64,000 nt of DNA. Source: Bacteroidaceae bacterium (GTDB lineage: Bacteria > Bacteroidota > Bacteroidia > Bacteroidales > Bacteroidaceae). Positions within the stretch are counted from its first letter, which is position 1; each line of letters opens with the position of its first letter. The DNA lies in the NCBI GenBank assembly GCA_024398785.1, contig JAKSIO010000007.1, forward strand, positions 17,999 to 81,998. The letters are read 5' to 3'. The translations under genes and the position numbers were made by a program. Shown here piece after piece: positions 9,457 through 18,677 of this stretch. The notes beneath the pieces are model-generated. The model worked only from the letters and a program-made list of their open reading frames with translations. It was not told where the DNA came from and ran no database searches.

Positions 9457-12400
9457 TTATTTGAATTCTTTTTCGAACATTACACCAATGCCTTGGGTAT
9501 TAAGCGCAGTCTTTGTAAAGTAACGGTTGTTGTTGCGGTTGTAGCCCAAAAGACTCAGTCCTATTTTGGGGACAACGCGGAACTGTACTTCCACATCACC
9601 TATAAAGTCTGACGTACCCATAAGGTTGTTCTCGCGATATCCAAAGTTTCCGTTAATCAACAGACGGTTGTTGAGCAGGTGTGCCTCTACAATACCTTCG
9701 TATTCGCGGTTTGTGTTCAAAGTGTTGTTGGTAAGGGCATCGGTACTCAGGTTACTTGACAGGCTGAGTACATTACTGTTGAAGATGTTTCCCAACATAT
9801 TGTTTATCTGTGAATTGACAGTTGCTTTTGTGATGGCGCTGACATTTGATGTGGCGGCATCGGACTGTGTACTGTTCATATCAGGATTGATAAACTTGCC
9901 AAGTGTAAGCAAAGACATAAACTGCGTATTGCGCTGTTCGTCGGTGGTAATGGCTCCGGCAAGAATTTCCTGTTCTTCCGCACTGCCTTGCGGCAATTCA
10001 AGATTAACTGAAATCTCAGGTGATGTAAGTACTCCTATTATATCCATAAGACAACGTACACGTACCAGGTTGCTGTTGTTGACATCCATTGATATGTCAT
10101 AAAGCGATGCCGAATTTACCATGTGGTAGGCATGTACTTCGAGTTCTGCCTTTGTGGGAGGCCCGTTGAAATGAACCTGACTGTTTTCCATTATGGTAAA
10201 GTCCTTTCTAATGATGTTTTGAAGCGACATGTTGCAGGTGCCGTGTGTAACTCCCAATACTCCTGTCATATTGATACTTTCCAAAGGATCATACTGTACG
10301 TTCAGATGCCCGGTGCTGTTCAACTGGCAGTTGATGTTATTCATATAAAAACTGATGTCGGCATTGTCTGTAATATCGGCATTGATGTCTATGTCCAGCC
10401 ATGTTTTGCTTGTGCGTGTTGGAGTAACCGCAATTCTGTTTGTATTGTTATGTACAGAATCATGAGGCGTTCCGCGAGGAATAATAGTCAGGAAACTGTC
10501 ATTGATAAGGTTCCCTGAATTGAAATTATAGGAGAATGTTGTACCCGGAGCTGTTGAAAGATCTCCTGAAAGGTACAGTCCACGTCCATATTCACCTCCT
10601 GTTCTGAAATGGAATATTCCGTTTGCATATACATTTGCGGATATAGGATTCTTTTCCTGGTTAAAGTTTATGCCGTTGACCCCATTGATGTTTGCAGTTA
10701 AGTCAAGTGCCATATTGTGCAGATTGTGGTGATAAATGCGGCAGTCCAGGATTCCTTTGTGGCCTTCGGCATCGCGAAAATCAACATTTGTGAAATTGAA
10801 AAAGTCACGTTCCATGAAGAGTGTATCATAATCCACATAGAACGATGTGTTTACGAATGCCGGAGTAATCTTGGTGTCCTGAATAATCGGGTTACCCTTT
10901 AAATTGAAATTTCCTATTGTACCGAACAGTGTGACCAGTCCTGTAGCATACCCTTGAACATCATCCATCACTTTATAGGTAAAATAGTTCAAAAAGTCAG
11001 CATTGACGTGATTGGCATTGATGTCGAATTCCAACGAATCCGTTCTGGGGGAATAATACCCGGTGATATATGCGCGGTCATTATTGTTGTTCATGGAAAG
11101 AGCGCAGTCAATGCGGCTTGACTGATTGTTCCATTTGGCGGTTAGTGCAGCATTGCCGCCATACGAATTCAAATATACAAAGTCCTTCAGATTGATGTCT
11201 GCATTGATTGCAGGTTCTTTGCTTATGACCTGACTGGCAAATGCATTGCCGGTAGCAATTCCTCCAAGAGGAATGTTGTTCAGGTTGAACAGTCTGAACC
11301 ATTCGTCAAGATTAAGATTTGCCATCCTGACTACAACGGTATCCAGAGAACTTGATGACAATGCTCCGTCAATATCAAGGTGTTCCTGGTTGTTCTTTAC
11401 ACCGAAATTTTTGAAATTGAGTGCTTTGTTTCTGTAAGCTATCTCAGATTTTCTAAAGTTCCAGGCAGTTCCCTTGTAGAATATATCTGTGGTATCTATA
11501 TTCACGGTTGTTTCCAGAACAGACATGCCGTTGCGTGATGTATGGTCAAATTCTGCCTGCATGTCAAGACTTCCTTTGAATAACCGTTCAACACTGTTGT
11601 CCCAGTTCAATACACCTCTTGCGGTATTGTCTGCAGCAACAACACTCAAGTTGACGGTATTGCTGTTATCGTCTGAAATCAGAATGTTCCCGTCAAGATC
11701 AATGCTGGTCTGATGTTTGTCTGCCAGGGCTTTCAAAACAACGTCATTGAATACTGTGTTATTCAGTTTAGCCTGTTCAATATTGATGTCAAGAGATGTT
11801 GTCTGATTAGCATCGTCAATGTTCAGAACTAATGTGGCATCCTGGTTATGCAGCGGTAGCTTAAACGTTTTTTCATATAACAAGGTTGGACGCAGCCATG
11901 CGCGCAGGGTGCAATTGTTGTCCGGTGTGATTGATGGCGCCGTGAGCATAATGCTCCATTCGTATATATCCGGAAGTGATTCCCTGATTTTCTCAAGTAA
12001 CGAATAGGGGAGTGTTGATAATAAATATTGACCCTTCAGTTCCAGGTCTGTAAAATCGGATTCAAGCCGCAAACACCTTTCATCTTTTATTTCTGAACAG
12101 ATATAAACACTGTCAATGTGCATTGAATCCGTTGCGTTGACTATAGTCCAGTCGTTGAAAAATATATTACCGGTAATATCTTCAATGTTGCTTCCGGCAA
12201 GGTCGGCATAAAACTTACCGCTTAACAACAGAGGTTCTTTGTCTTGGGATATCAGGTTAAGTTGCTTTAAATCCAGCTTTTCCAGATCAAATTCCAACTT
12301 TCCGTTACTTGTCCTGTTACTCGGAAATTTATAATCGGCACAAAGGGCAAGGCTGGCGTTGACATCGTCTAACATTATATTGGTACTGATGCTGTGTGTG

Positions 12401-13737
12401 TCAAAATGACCGCTGGTTGCAATGTCGCGATAAATATAATCTTTGTAGCCCAAAGAGATGATGTTTCCATGATACTCGCCATACATTGTAGTATCAAATT
12501 TTCCCATCTGGGCCAAATCAAAGTTCAAAGTAAAGGATGCTTTGGAAAAATCCTTGTTTGAAGTAAGAGCATACAGATCGAGGCCGTCCACAAATATATC
12601 GGTCTTGGCAGATTGTCTGTTTCCGTAAATATTGGCATCCATGTTTGCAAGACCGCTGTTGATGAGAATGTTGAAATTGCAGCGGGTGGCTATGTTGCCG
12701 TCCAGTTCTACCAGACATGTGCTTTTGCCTAATTTACTTAGTACCTGATGCGGAATGTTAAGATCAAATCCTGCAAGATTACTGGAAATGTAAGCGTCAA
12801 ACTGAGGTGATGTCTTAAGGTTGGATGAGAACATGTCAAATCCCAATGAATCTGTATTGAGAATGTTGGTGACTATTCCGTTCGTTGACAATGTAACAGT
12901 GTTGTGCCCGGTAAAGAAGTCAAGGTTGTTTACCATAAGCGAGTCTGTGGTGCCGCTCAGGTTGCAATACAGGTCGATTGGCTCTGTGAATGTTTCAAGC
13001 TGCTTGACAAATGGTGAAAATTCACATGGCAGAATTGCTGATGACAGACTGAATTCAACCTCTTTTGACATTTTATTGTAGTAGAACCGCTCAATACCGA
13101 GATTTGAATTCTCCAGTACTACGCGAAACTGATTGAGTTCAATCCTGTCCTTATTGTATGTGAGACTGCCTCTTATGGAATGGAGATTCAGACCTGACTG
13201 TTCTTTTGCGGATACGGACCTGCAGTTGATGTTGATGGTATCTTTACTGAGGGCTTTTACAGATACATTGGCATTGATATGCTCTGCATTTATGTGTTCC
13301 TTAGAAAAATATCCCTGCACGTATGGCTGTGAAAAATCATTGTATCTGAATGTGCCGTTCACTATGTTGACGGCATTTACCCTGAGAGTAAAGATGTTGT
13401 TTGTCTTTGCACCGTTGCCGGATTTGAGCAGAAAACCATAGTTGGCTGCGGAATCCGTGTGCTGAGTGTAAAAATTAACATATGGCTGGCGCAGACGGAC
13501 ATTATACACGGCAATGCGGCGGTTAATCAGTTCAATAGGGTTGAAACGGGCCTCAAAGTGAGGCAAATCGAGCATTACACTGTCATTTCTGTCATATATA
13601 ACCAAGTCAGTGGCTTTAAGTCCGAACGGGTACAGCAATGTGATACTTTTAACTTCAACTTTGGTGTTGAAAAACGATGTCATTGCATTCTGGGCGATAG
13701 AAGCCAGCCTGTGCTGCATATAAGTGTTATGCAACAT
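9457..13737 (-). CDS. tamB: TamB-type translocation/assembly module protein
   Basis: A very long beta-helical envelope protein of the AsmA/TamB group, thought to bridge inner and outer membrane and to help outer-membrane biogenesis. From the first ATG it has 1426 residues. The N-terminal part (FFNTKVEVKSITLLYPFGLKATDLVIYD ... ARFNPIELINRRIAVYNVRLRQPYVNFY) is typical of Bacteroidota TamB. The C-terminal DUF490 domain is clear: ADISFYMNNINCQLNSTGHLNVQYDP, GVLGVTHGTCNMSLQ, and the last strand motif LSLLGYNRNNNRYFTKTALNTQGIGVMFEKEFK. The expected N-terminal membrane anchor is missing when translation starts at 13737, but the same frame upstream (13738-13806) encodes a hydrophobic stretch (ATAFFIVYIVCHIML) with no ATG, GTG or TTG before the stop at 13819-13821. 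The real start may be an ATA codon near 13804-13806, or there is a sequence error. Confidence 0.88.
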   Translation of the reverse strand: MLHNTYMQHRLASIAQNAMTSFFNTKVEVKSITLLYPFGLKATDLVIYDRNDSVMLDLPHFEARFNPIELINRRIAVYNVRLRQPYVNFYTQHTDSAANYGFLLKSGNGAKTNNIFTLRVNAVNIVNGTFRYNDFSQPYVQGYFSKEHINAEHINANVSVKALSKDTININCRSVSAKEQSGLNLHSIRGSLTYNKDRIELNQFRVVLENSNLGIERFYYNKMSKEVEFSLSSAILPCEFSPFVKQLETFTEPIDLYCNLSGTTDSLMVNNLDFFTGHNTVTLSTNGIVTNILNTDSLGFDMFSSNLKTSPQFDAYISSNLAGFDLNIPHQVLSKLGKSTCLVELDGNIATRCNFNILINSGLANMDANIYGNRQSAKTDIFVDGLDLYALTSNKDFSKASFTLNFDLAQMGKFDTTMYGEYHGNIISLGYKDYIYRDIATSGHFDTHSISTNIMLDDVNASLALCADYKFPSNRTSNGKLEFDLEKLDLKQLNLISQDKEPLLLSGKFYADLAGSNIEDITGNIFFNDWTIVNATDSMHIDSVYICSEIKDERCLRLESDFTDLELKGQYLLSTLPYSLLEKIRESLPDIYEWSIMLTAPSITPDNNCTLRAWLRPTLLYEKTFKLPLHNQDATLVLNIDDANQTTSLDINIEQAKLNNTVFNDVVLKALADKHQTSIDLDGNILISDDNSNTVNLSVVAADNTARGVLNWDNSVERLFKGSLDMQAEFDHTSRNGMSVLETTVNIDTTDIFYKGTAWNFRKSEIAYRNKALNFKNFGVKNNQEHLDIDGALSSSSLDTVVVRMANLNLDEWFRLFNLNNIPLGGIATGNAFASQVISKEPAINADINLKDFVYLNSYGGNAALTAKWNNQSSRIDCALSMNNNNDRAYITGYYSPRTDSLEFDINANHVNADFLNYFTYKVMDDVQGYATGLVTLFGTIGNFNLKGNPIIQDTKITPAFVNTSFYVDYDTLFMERDFFNFTNVDFRDAEGHKGILDCRIYHHNLHNMALDLTANINGVNGINFNQEKNPISANVYANGIFHFRTGGEYGRGLYLSGDLSTAPGTTFSYNFNSGNLINDSFLTIIPRGTPHDSVHNNTNRIAVTPTRTSKTWLDIDINADITDNADISFYMNNINCQLNSTGHLNVQYDPLESINMTGVLGVTHGTCNMSLQNIIRKDFTIMENSQVHFNGPPTKAELEVHAYHMVNSASLYDISMDVNNSNLVRVRCLMDIIGVLTSPEISVNLELPQGSAEEQEILAGAITTDEQRNTQFMSLLTLGKFINPDMNSTQSDAATSNVSAITKATVNSQINNMLGNIFNSNVLSLSSNLSTDALTNNTLNTNREYEGIVEAHLLNNRLLINGNFGYRENNLMGTSDFIGDVEVQFRVVPKIGLSLLGYNRNNNRYFTKTALNTQGIGVMFEKEFK

Positions 13738-13835
13738 GATATGGCAGACTATGTAAACTATGAAGAACGCAGTTGCCGTTATGTGTATTTTACTTCCAGC
13801 TCTTATTGTTTCTCTTGTCTATCTGTTATTAAGTA

Positions 13836-13843
13836 CAAAAATA
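13836..13843 (-). promoter_or_regulatory. tamB promoter -7 element
   Basis: On the minus strand the sequence reads TATTTTTG, matching TAnnTTTG. Transcription would start near 13829, upstream of the hydrophobic in-frame segment discussed for tamB, so the mRNA can encode the missing anchor. Confidence 0.55.
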
Positions 13844-13943
13844 CATTATTTATTTTGATATGCAATTTGCGTTACAACTAAATTTTGATTGTTATGTTGA
13901 TAACTATTTTGACGTGATAAATTGTTATGTGGCTAAAAAATAG

Positions 13944-13951
13944 TAACTTTG
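13944..13951 (+). promoter_or_regulatory. nqr operon promoter -7 element
   Basis: TAACTTTG, a perfect TAnnTTTG match, 70 bases ahead of the nqrA ATG. An ATTG 19 bases upstream (13921-13924) is a weak -33 candidate. The leader of about 60 bases contains CATGC-GGAAA-type small inverted repeats and a 12-base palindrome (AATAACGTTATT, 14002-14013) just before nqrA. Confidence 0.65.
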
Positions 13952-14021
13952 TAGCGCCGAATTTGCGGCCATGCCGGAAAGCATGTTTTACCTGAGTGTT
14001 TAATAACGTTATTATATTAAA

Positions 14022-15386
14022 ATGTCAGAAATTATTCGACTAAGAAAAGGTTTGGACATCAATCTCAAGGGTGCGCCTGCAAGTGACATCGTTTCTGTTC
14101 AGAACGACGGTCTTTTTGCTCTTGTGCCGGACAATTTTACGGGTGTTGTTCCTAAAGTTGTTGTTAAGGAGAATGATCATGTTCTTGCCGGTCAGGTACT
14201 GTTTTTGGATAAAAACGTACCGGAGATCAAGTTTGTGTCGCCAGTTAGCGGTCAGGTAGTGGCCATTAACCGTGGTGCGCGCCGAAAAGTTTTGAGTGTT
14301 GTAGTTAAGTCTGATGGAAAGCAGGAATCTGTAAAGTTCGCTGCAAAGAGTGTACAAAGTCTTACTGTACAGGATATACTCAGCAGTATTCTTGAGGCAG
14401 GTCTTTTTGCATTTGTGCGTCAGCGTCCGTATGACATTATCGCTAACCCGAACGACGCCCCACGCGAAATTTTTGTTTCAGCATTTGACTCAAATCCTCT
14501 TGCTCCTGATTTTGAAACCGTACTTAAAGGTCACGAACTTGAGTTCCAGATTGGTTTGAGCGCATTGTCAAAGATTGCCCGTACAAATCTTGGCATCAGC
14601 TGGAAACAGACATCCCAGGCGCTTACTGCCGCAAAGAACGTTGATATCTATACGTTCCGTGGAGCACATCCGGCCGGAAACGTTGGTGTTCAGATCAATC
14701 ATATAAATCCTGTAAACAAGGGCGAAGTTGTCTGGACAATTGCTCCGCAACATGTTATTATGATAGGCAGTCTGTTCAACAACGGTTCTGTTGATTTTTC
14801 ACAGATAATTTCTGTTGCCGGTTCTTGTATCAGCAAACCAAGCTATGCAAAGGTTATTATGGGCGCTCAGTTGGGCTCAATTGTTAAAGATTCTCTTGCT
14901 CTTACCGGTAAAGAGCACATCCGTCTTATCAACGGTAATGTACTTACAGGTTCTAAGGCAAATACCGAAGATTTTCTTAATGTCTTTGCAAATTGCGTAA
15001 CTGCAATTCCAGAAGGTGACGATGTGAACGAATTCATGGGTTGGATTATGCCTCGTTTCAAGATGTTCAGTACCAGCCGTGCATCAATGGGATGGCTGAA
15101 AGGACTGTTCTGCAAGAAAGGTTATGATATCGATGCCCGTGTAAAGGGTAGTGAACGTCACATGATAATGAGCGGTGAATATGATAGAGTATTCCCAATG
15201 GATATCTATCCGGAATATCTTGTCAAGGCCATGATTACCGGCAATATTGACAAGATGGAGGCTTATGGTATCTATGAGGTTGCTCCTGAAGACTTTGCCT
15301 TGTGCGAGTTTGTAGATTCATCAAAATTGGAACTTCAGAGAATAGTACGTGAGAGTCTTGATAAACTCCGTGCAGAAATGGCTTAA
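14022..15386 (+). CDS. nqrA: Na+-translocating NADH:quinone reductase subunit A
   Basis: Soluble cytoplasm-facing subunit of the sodium-pumping NADH:quinone oxidoreductase. At 454 residues it has the family's usual length. The start MSEIIRLRKGLDINLKGAP is the classic NqrA N-terminus (I-x-x-x-K-G-L-D-I-x-L-x-G), followed by a lipoyl-like beta-barrel region (VVKENDHVLAGQVLFLDK) and later FRGAHPAGNVGVQINHINPV, TIAPQHVIMIGSLFNNG, and MFSTSRASMGWLKGLF. It is the first gene of a six-gene operon, nqrABCDEF, in standard order, with a promoter about 70 bases upstream. Confidence 0.98.
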   Translation: MSEIIRLRKGLDINLKGAPASDIVSVQNDGLFALVPDNFTGVVPKVVVKENDHVLAGQVLFLDKNVPEIKFVSPVSGQVVAINRGARRKVLSVVVKSDGKQESVKFAAKSVQSLTVQDILSSILEAGLFAFVRQRPYDIIANPNDAPREIFVSAFDSNPLAPDFETVLKGHELEFQIGLSALSKIARTNLGISWKQTSQALTAAKNVDIYTFRGAHPAGNVGVQINHINPVNKGEVVWTIAPQHVIMIGSLFNNGSVDFSQIISVAGSCISKPSYAKVIMGAQLGSIVKDSLALTGKEHIRLINGNVLTGSKANTEDFLNVFANCVTAIPEGDDVNEFMGWIMPRFKMFSTSRASMGWLKGLFCKKGYDIDARVKGSERHMIMSGEYDRVFPMDIYPEYLVKAMITGNIDKMEAYGIYEVAPEDFALCEFVDSSKLELQRIVRESLDKLRAEMA

Positions 15387-15396
15387 ATATTGGAAT

Positions 15397-16560
15397 ATGG
15401 GTTTAAGAAATTTTTTAGACAAAATAAAACCAAGTTTTGAGGAAAACGGCAAACTGCATGCTTTCCGCTCGGTTTATGAAGGTTTTGAGTCCTTCCTGTA
15501 TGTGCCTAATACTACTGCAAAGAATGGCGTGAACATTCACGATGGTTTGGATAGCAAACGAATCATGATAATGGTGGTCATTGCTCTTTGCCCGGCACTA
15601 TTGTTTGGTATGTACAATGTTGGTTATCAGCATTTCCTTGCTGCAGGTCTTGAAATGAAATTCTGGCAGATGTTCTGGTTCGGATTTCTGGCTGTACTGC
15701 CCAGACTGCTGGTATCTTACATTGTTGGTCTTGGTATCGAATTCACTGTTGCACAGTGGAAACATGAAGAAATTCAGGAGGGTTACCTGGTTACAGGTTT
15801 CATTGTTCCTCTTATCATCCCGGCTACATGTCCGTTGTGGATTCTTGCAATTGCTGTTGCTTTTGCAGTAATCTTTGCAAAAGAGATTTTCGGCGGAACC
15901 GGAATGAACTTTCTTAATGTTGCACTGATTACACGTGCATTCATATTCTTTGCATATCCGTCTGTAATTTCAGGTGACCAGGTGTGGGTTGTTGATCATG
16001 CAATCTGCGGCCTTGGTACTGATGCCATCGACGGTTGTACAGCTGCTACAGCGTTAGGCCTTGCTTCAACTCAGGCTGCCGCTCCTGCTTTTGACATAAA
16101 TATGGTATGGGGCCTGATTCCGGGTTCTGTAGGTGAAACCAGCATTATTGCAATAGCATTGGGTGCGTTGCTGCTTCTCTATACTGGAATAGCAAGTTGG
16201 AAAACTATGCTGTCAGTATTTGTTGGTGGCGGTCTTGTTGCTTTGCTTTACAACAAGTGCGGTCCTGACAATGCTATGGCTGCAATGCCATGGTGGCAGC
16301 ATTATGTAGTTGGCGGTTTTGCATTCGGTGCCGTATTCATGGCAACAGATCCTGTTACCAGTGCACGTACCGAAACCGGTAAGTATATTTATGGATTCCT
16401 GATTGGTGCCATGGCTATTACAATCCGTGTCATGAATCCTGGTTATCCTGAAGGAATGATGCTGGCAATTCTTCTTATGAACTGCTTTGCACCGCTTATT
16501 GACTACTGTGTAGTTCAGAGAAATGTAAAGAAACGTGCTAATCGTGTATTAAACAGTTAA
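15397..16560 (+). CDS. nqrB: Na+-translocating NADH:quinone reductase subunit B
   Basis: Multi-spanning membrane subunit that carries covalent FMN, binds riboflavin and takes part in sodium translocation. 387 residues from the ATG at 15397, which lies 10 bases after the nqrA stop; an in-frame upstream codon at 15349 would overlap nqrA and is less likely. Family features include NIHDGLDSKRIMI near the N-terminus, EGYLVTGFIVPLIIPATCPLW, and FGGTGMNFLNVALITRAF. The flavinylation site is DGCTAATAL, with Thr218 as the expected FMN-phosphothreonine; the usual consensus is closer to SGAT, so the two preceding residues are substituted (Thr for Ser, Ala for Gly). MATDPVTSARTETGKYIYG near the C-terminus is also typical. 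Confidence 0.97.
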   Translation: MGLRNFLDKIKPSFEENGKLHAFRSVYEGFESFLYVPNTTAKNGVNIHDGLDSKRIMIMVVIALCPALLFGMYNVGYQHFLAAGLEMKFWQMFWFGFLAVLPRLLVSYIVGLGIEFTVAQWKHEEIQEGYLVTGFIVPLIIPATCPLWILAIAVAFAVIFAKEIFGGTGMNFLNVALITRAFIFFAYPSVISGDQVWVVDHAICGLGTDAIDGCTAATALGLASTQAAAPAFDINMVWGLIPGSVGETSIIAIALGALLLLYTGIASWKTMLSVFVGGGLVALLYNKCGPDNAMAAMPWWQHYVVGGFAFGAVFMATDPVTSARTETGKYIYGFLIGAMAITIRVMNPGYPEGMMLAILLMNCFAPLIDYCVVQRNVKKRANRVLNS

Positions 16561-16564
16561 TATT

Positions 16565-17380
16565 ATGGCTGCAAAGAAATTCAAATGTACAATTTGTGGC
16601 TATGTCCACGAAGGTGATCAGGCTCCTGACAAGTGTCCTGTATGCGGTGCTCCAAAAGATGCTTTTGAAGAGATTGCAGAAGGTGTTCAGGCTCCTGCAA
16701 AGAAGGGATTGAATACAAACAGCAACGTATATACAATAATTTATGCCGCAGTTATGGTAATAATTGTTGCATTCCTGCTTGTGTTTGTTTCCTCATCCTT
16801 GAAAGAACGTCAGAACAACAACGTTATCCAGGATACAAAATCTCAGATTCTTGCTTCTCTGAATCTGGCTCCTGCTGATGTTGCAAGTGCATATAACGAT
16901 TATATCCAGATGGATTGGCTTATGAAAGAAGACGGAACTCTGGTTAAGAATGAAAATACATTTTCTACATCGTATAAAAGTGAGTTTAATGCCGGTCGTC
17001 TGCATATTTTCCAGGCAGACGTTGATGGTGCAACCAAATATATCATTCCAATGAACGGTCTTGGTCTTTGGGGTGCAATTTGGGGCTATATCGCACTGGA
17101 TGCAGACAAAAGTACAGTATATGGCGTCTATTTTTCACATGCATCAGAAACTCCAGGTCTTGGTGGTGAGATAGCAACAGAGTATTTCCAAAAGCGTTTT
17201 GCCGGAAAGACAGTTGTGAAAGACGGACAGATTGTTCTTAATGTCACAAAGTATGGTACTGCAAAAGATGCATCATGTCAGGTTGACGGTGTTTCCGGAG
17301 CTACTATTACATCCAAGGGTGTTAACAGTATGATTTCCACAGTACTTGAGAGTTATAAACCATTTCTGTTAAGCAAATAA
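16565..17380 (+). CDS. nqrC: NqrC with N-terminal rubredoxin-like domain
   Basis: Subunit C of Na+-NQR, anchored by one N-terminal helix and holding a covalent FMN on the periplasmic side. Residues about 50-271 are ordinary Nqr[22 protein letters not shown] as the membrane segment, [28 protein letters not shown], and the flavinylation motif VSGATIT with Thr247. The unusual part is residues 5-36: CTIC at Cys8 and Cys11, then CPVC at Cys24 and Cys27, with [10 protein letters not shown] between and GAPKDAF after. This is the short Cys-x2-Cys-x12-Cys-x2-Cys iron site found at the end of rubrerythrins. A Pro/Ala/Lys linker joins it to NqrC. By topology the added domain should lie in the cytoplasm, near NqrF. 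The gene begins 4 bases after nqrB, so the fusion is inside an intact operon. Confidence 0.95.
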   Translation: MAAKKFKCTICGYVHEGDQAPDKCPVCGAPKDAFEEIAEGVQAPAKKGLNTNSNVYTIIYAAVMVIIVAFLLVFVSSSLKERQNNNVIQDTKSQILASLNLAPADVASAYNDYIQMDWLMKEDGTLVKNENTFSTSYKSEFNAGRLHIFQADVDGATKYIIPMNGLGLWGAIWGYIALDADKSTVYGVYFSHASETPGLGGEIATEYFQKRFAGKTVVKDGQIVLNVTKYGTAKDASCQVDGVSGATITSKGVNSMISTVLESYKPFLLSK

Positions 17381-17391
17381 AGATAGTCAAA

Positions 17392-18018
17392 ATGGCAAAA
17401 AATAATGAAGTTATCAAAACACCGGTGTGGTTGAACAACCCGGTTGTTGTACAGATTTTGGGTATCTGTTCTGCTCTTGCAGTAACTGCAAAACTGAAAC
17501 CTGCAATTGTTATGGGTCTTTCAGTAACAATTATCACAGCTCTTTCCAATGTTGTGATTTCTCTGTTACGCAAGACAATTCCTAACCGTATCCGTATTAT
17601 TGTACAATTGGTTGTTGTTGCCGCCCTGGTAACAATCGTAAGCGAAATTCTTAAAGCTTTTGCATACGATGTCAGTGTACAGCTTTCCGTATATATCGGT
17701 CTTATCATTACCAACTGTATTCTTATGGGCCGTCTTGAGGCTTTTGCAATGCAGAACACTCCTTGGGCTTCGCTCCTGGATGGTATTGGCAATGGACTTG
17801 GTTATGCAATGATTCTTATTATTGTAGCTTTTGTACGTGAACTTTTCGGTAGTGGTGCTCTGCTGGGCTTCCAGATTATTCCACAGTCATGGTATGTTAC
17901 CAATGGCGGATGGTATCTGAATAACGGTCTGATGATAATGCCTCCTATGGCCTTGATACTTGTAGGTTGCATTATTTGGGTACATCGCGCAAAGAATGAA
18001 GAACTGCAGGAAAAATAA
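17392..18018 (+). CDS. nqrD: Na+-translocating NADH:quinone reductase subunit D
   Basis: Integral membrane subunit, 208 residues with about six helices, paralogous to NqrE in inverted topology. It carries the two Cys-containing half-helix motifs that form part of the intramembrane iron-sulfur site shared with Nqr[12 protein letters not shown] near residue 24-33 and [12 protein letters not shown] near residue 105. [17 protein letters not shown] is also a family signature. It lies 11 bases after nqrC and 20 bases before nqrE. Confidence 0.97.
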   Translation: MAKNNEVIKTPVWLNNPVVVQILGICSALAVTAKLKPAIVMGLSVTIITALSNVVISLLRKTIPNRIRIIVQLVVVAALVTIVSEILKAFAYDVSVQLSVYIGLIITNCILMGRLEAFAMQNTPWASLLDGIGNGLGYAMILIIVAFVRELFGSGALLGFQIIPQSWYVTNGGWYLNNGLMIMPPMALILVGCIIWVHRAKNEELQEK

Positions 18019-18038
18019 TCTAAATTAACAAGAAGAAT

Positions 18039-18665
18039 ATGGAACATTTTTTCAGCTTATTCGTCCGTTCAATTTTTGTGGACAATATGATATTTGCCTT
18101 CTTTCTTGGAATGTGCTCATTTCTGGCTGTTTCCAAGAATGTAAAGACAGCGCTCGGTTTGGGTATTGCTGTAACTTTTGTACAGTTTATCACTCTCCCG
18201 GTGAACTATTTGCTTCAGACAAAAGTCCTTGGACCTGATTGTCTGGTTCAGGGTGTAGATCTCTCTTTTCTGAGTTTTATTCTTTTCATTGCAGTAATTG
18301 CGGGAATTGTTCAGTTGGTAGAGATGGTAATTGAAAAATTCTCACCGTCACTGTATGCATCTTTGGGTATTTTCCTTCCTTTGATTGCTGTTAACTGTGC
18401 AATTATGGGTGGCTCACTTTTTATGCAGCAGCGTATTGAGATGGATCCTGATTCAACTCAGGCAATTTCTTGCTTTGGCGATTCAATTGCTTTTGCTCTT
18501 GGTTCAGGTATCGGTTGGATGCTTGCCATTGTATGTCTTGCAGCCATTCGTGAGAAACTTGAGTATAGTGACGTTCCAAAACCATTGAAAGGCATCGGTA
18601 TTACATTCATTACCGTTGGACTCATGGCTATGGCATTTATGTGTTTCTCTGGTTTGAACCTTTAA
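18039..18665 (+). CDS. nqrE: Na+-translocating NADH:quinone reductase subunit E
   Basis: Partner of NqrD in the membrane, 208 residues. The start [33 protein letters not shown] is diagnostic, and the second Cys motif [12 protein letters not shown] lies near residue 118; with the NqrD cysteines these should hold the intramembrane iron-sulfur centre. The ending [20 protein letters not shown] is typical. It is 12 bases upstream of nqrF. Confidence 0.97.
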   Translation: MEHFFSLFVRSIFVDNMIFAFFLGMCSFLAVSKNVKTALGLGIAVTFVQFITLPVNYLLQTKVLGPDCLVQGVDLSFLSFILFIAVIAGIVQLVEMVIEKFSPSLYASLGIFLPLIAVNCAIMGGSLFMQQRIEMDPDSTQAISCFGDSIAFALGSGIGWMLAIVCLAAIREKLEYSDVPKPLKGIGITFITVGLMAMAFMCFSGLNL

Positions 18666-18677
18666 TTTGAAGAGGAT

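Noticed and set aside
9566..10102. 178-codon plus-strand frame opposite tamB
   Set aside because: Low-complexity Ser/Arg-rich shadow of tamB; the minus strand is clearly coding.
13760..13858. 32-codon hydrophobic plus-strand frame (starts MKNAVAVMCILLPALIVSL)
   Set aside because: It mirrors, on the opposite strand, the hydrophobic segment that belongs to the tamB anchor; a small membrane peptide cannot be excluded but nothing else supports it.
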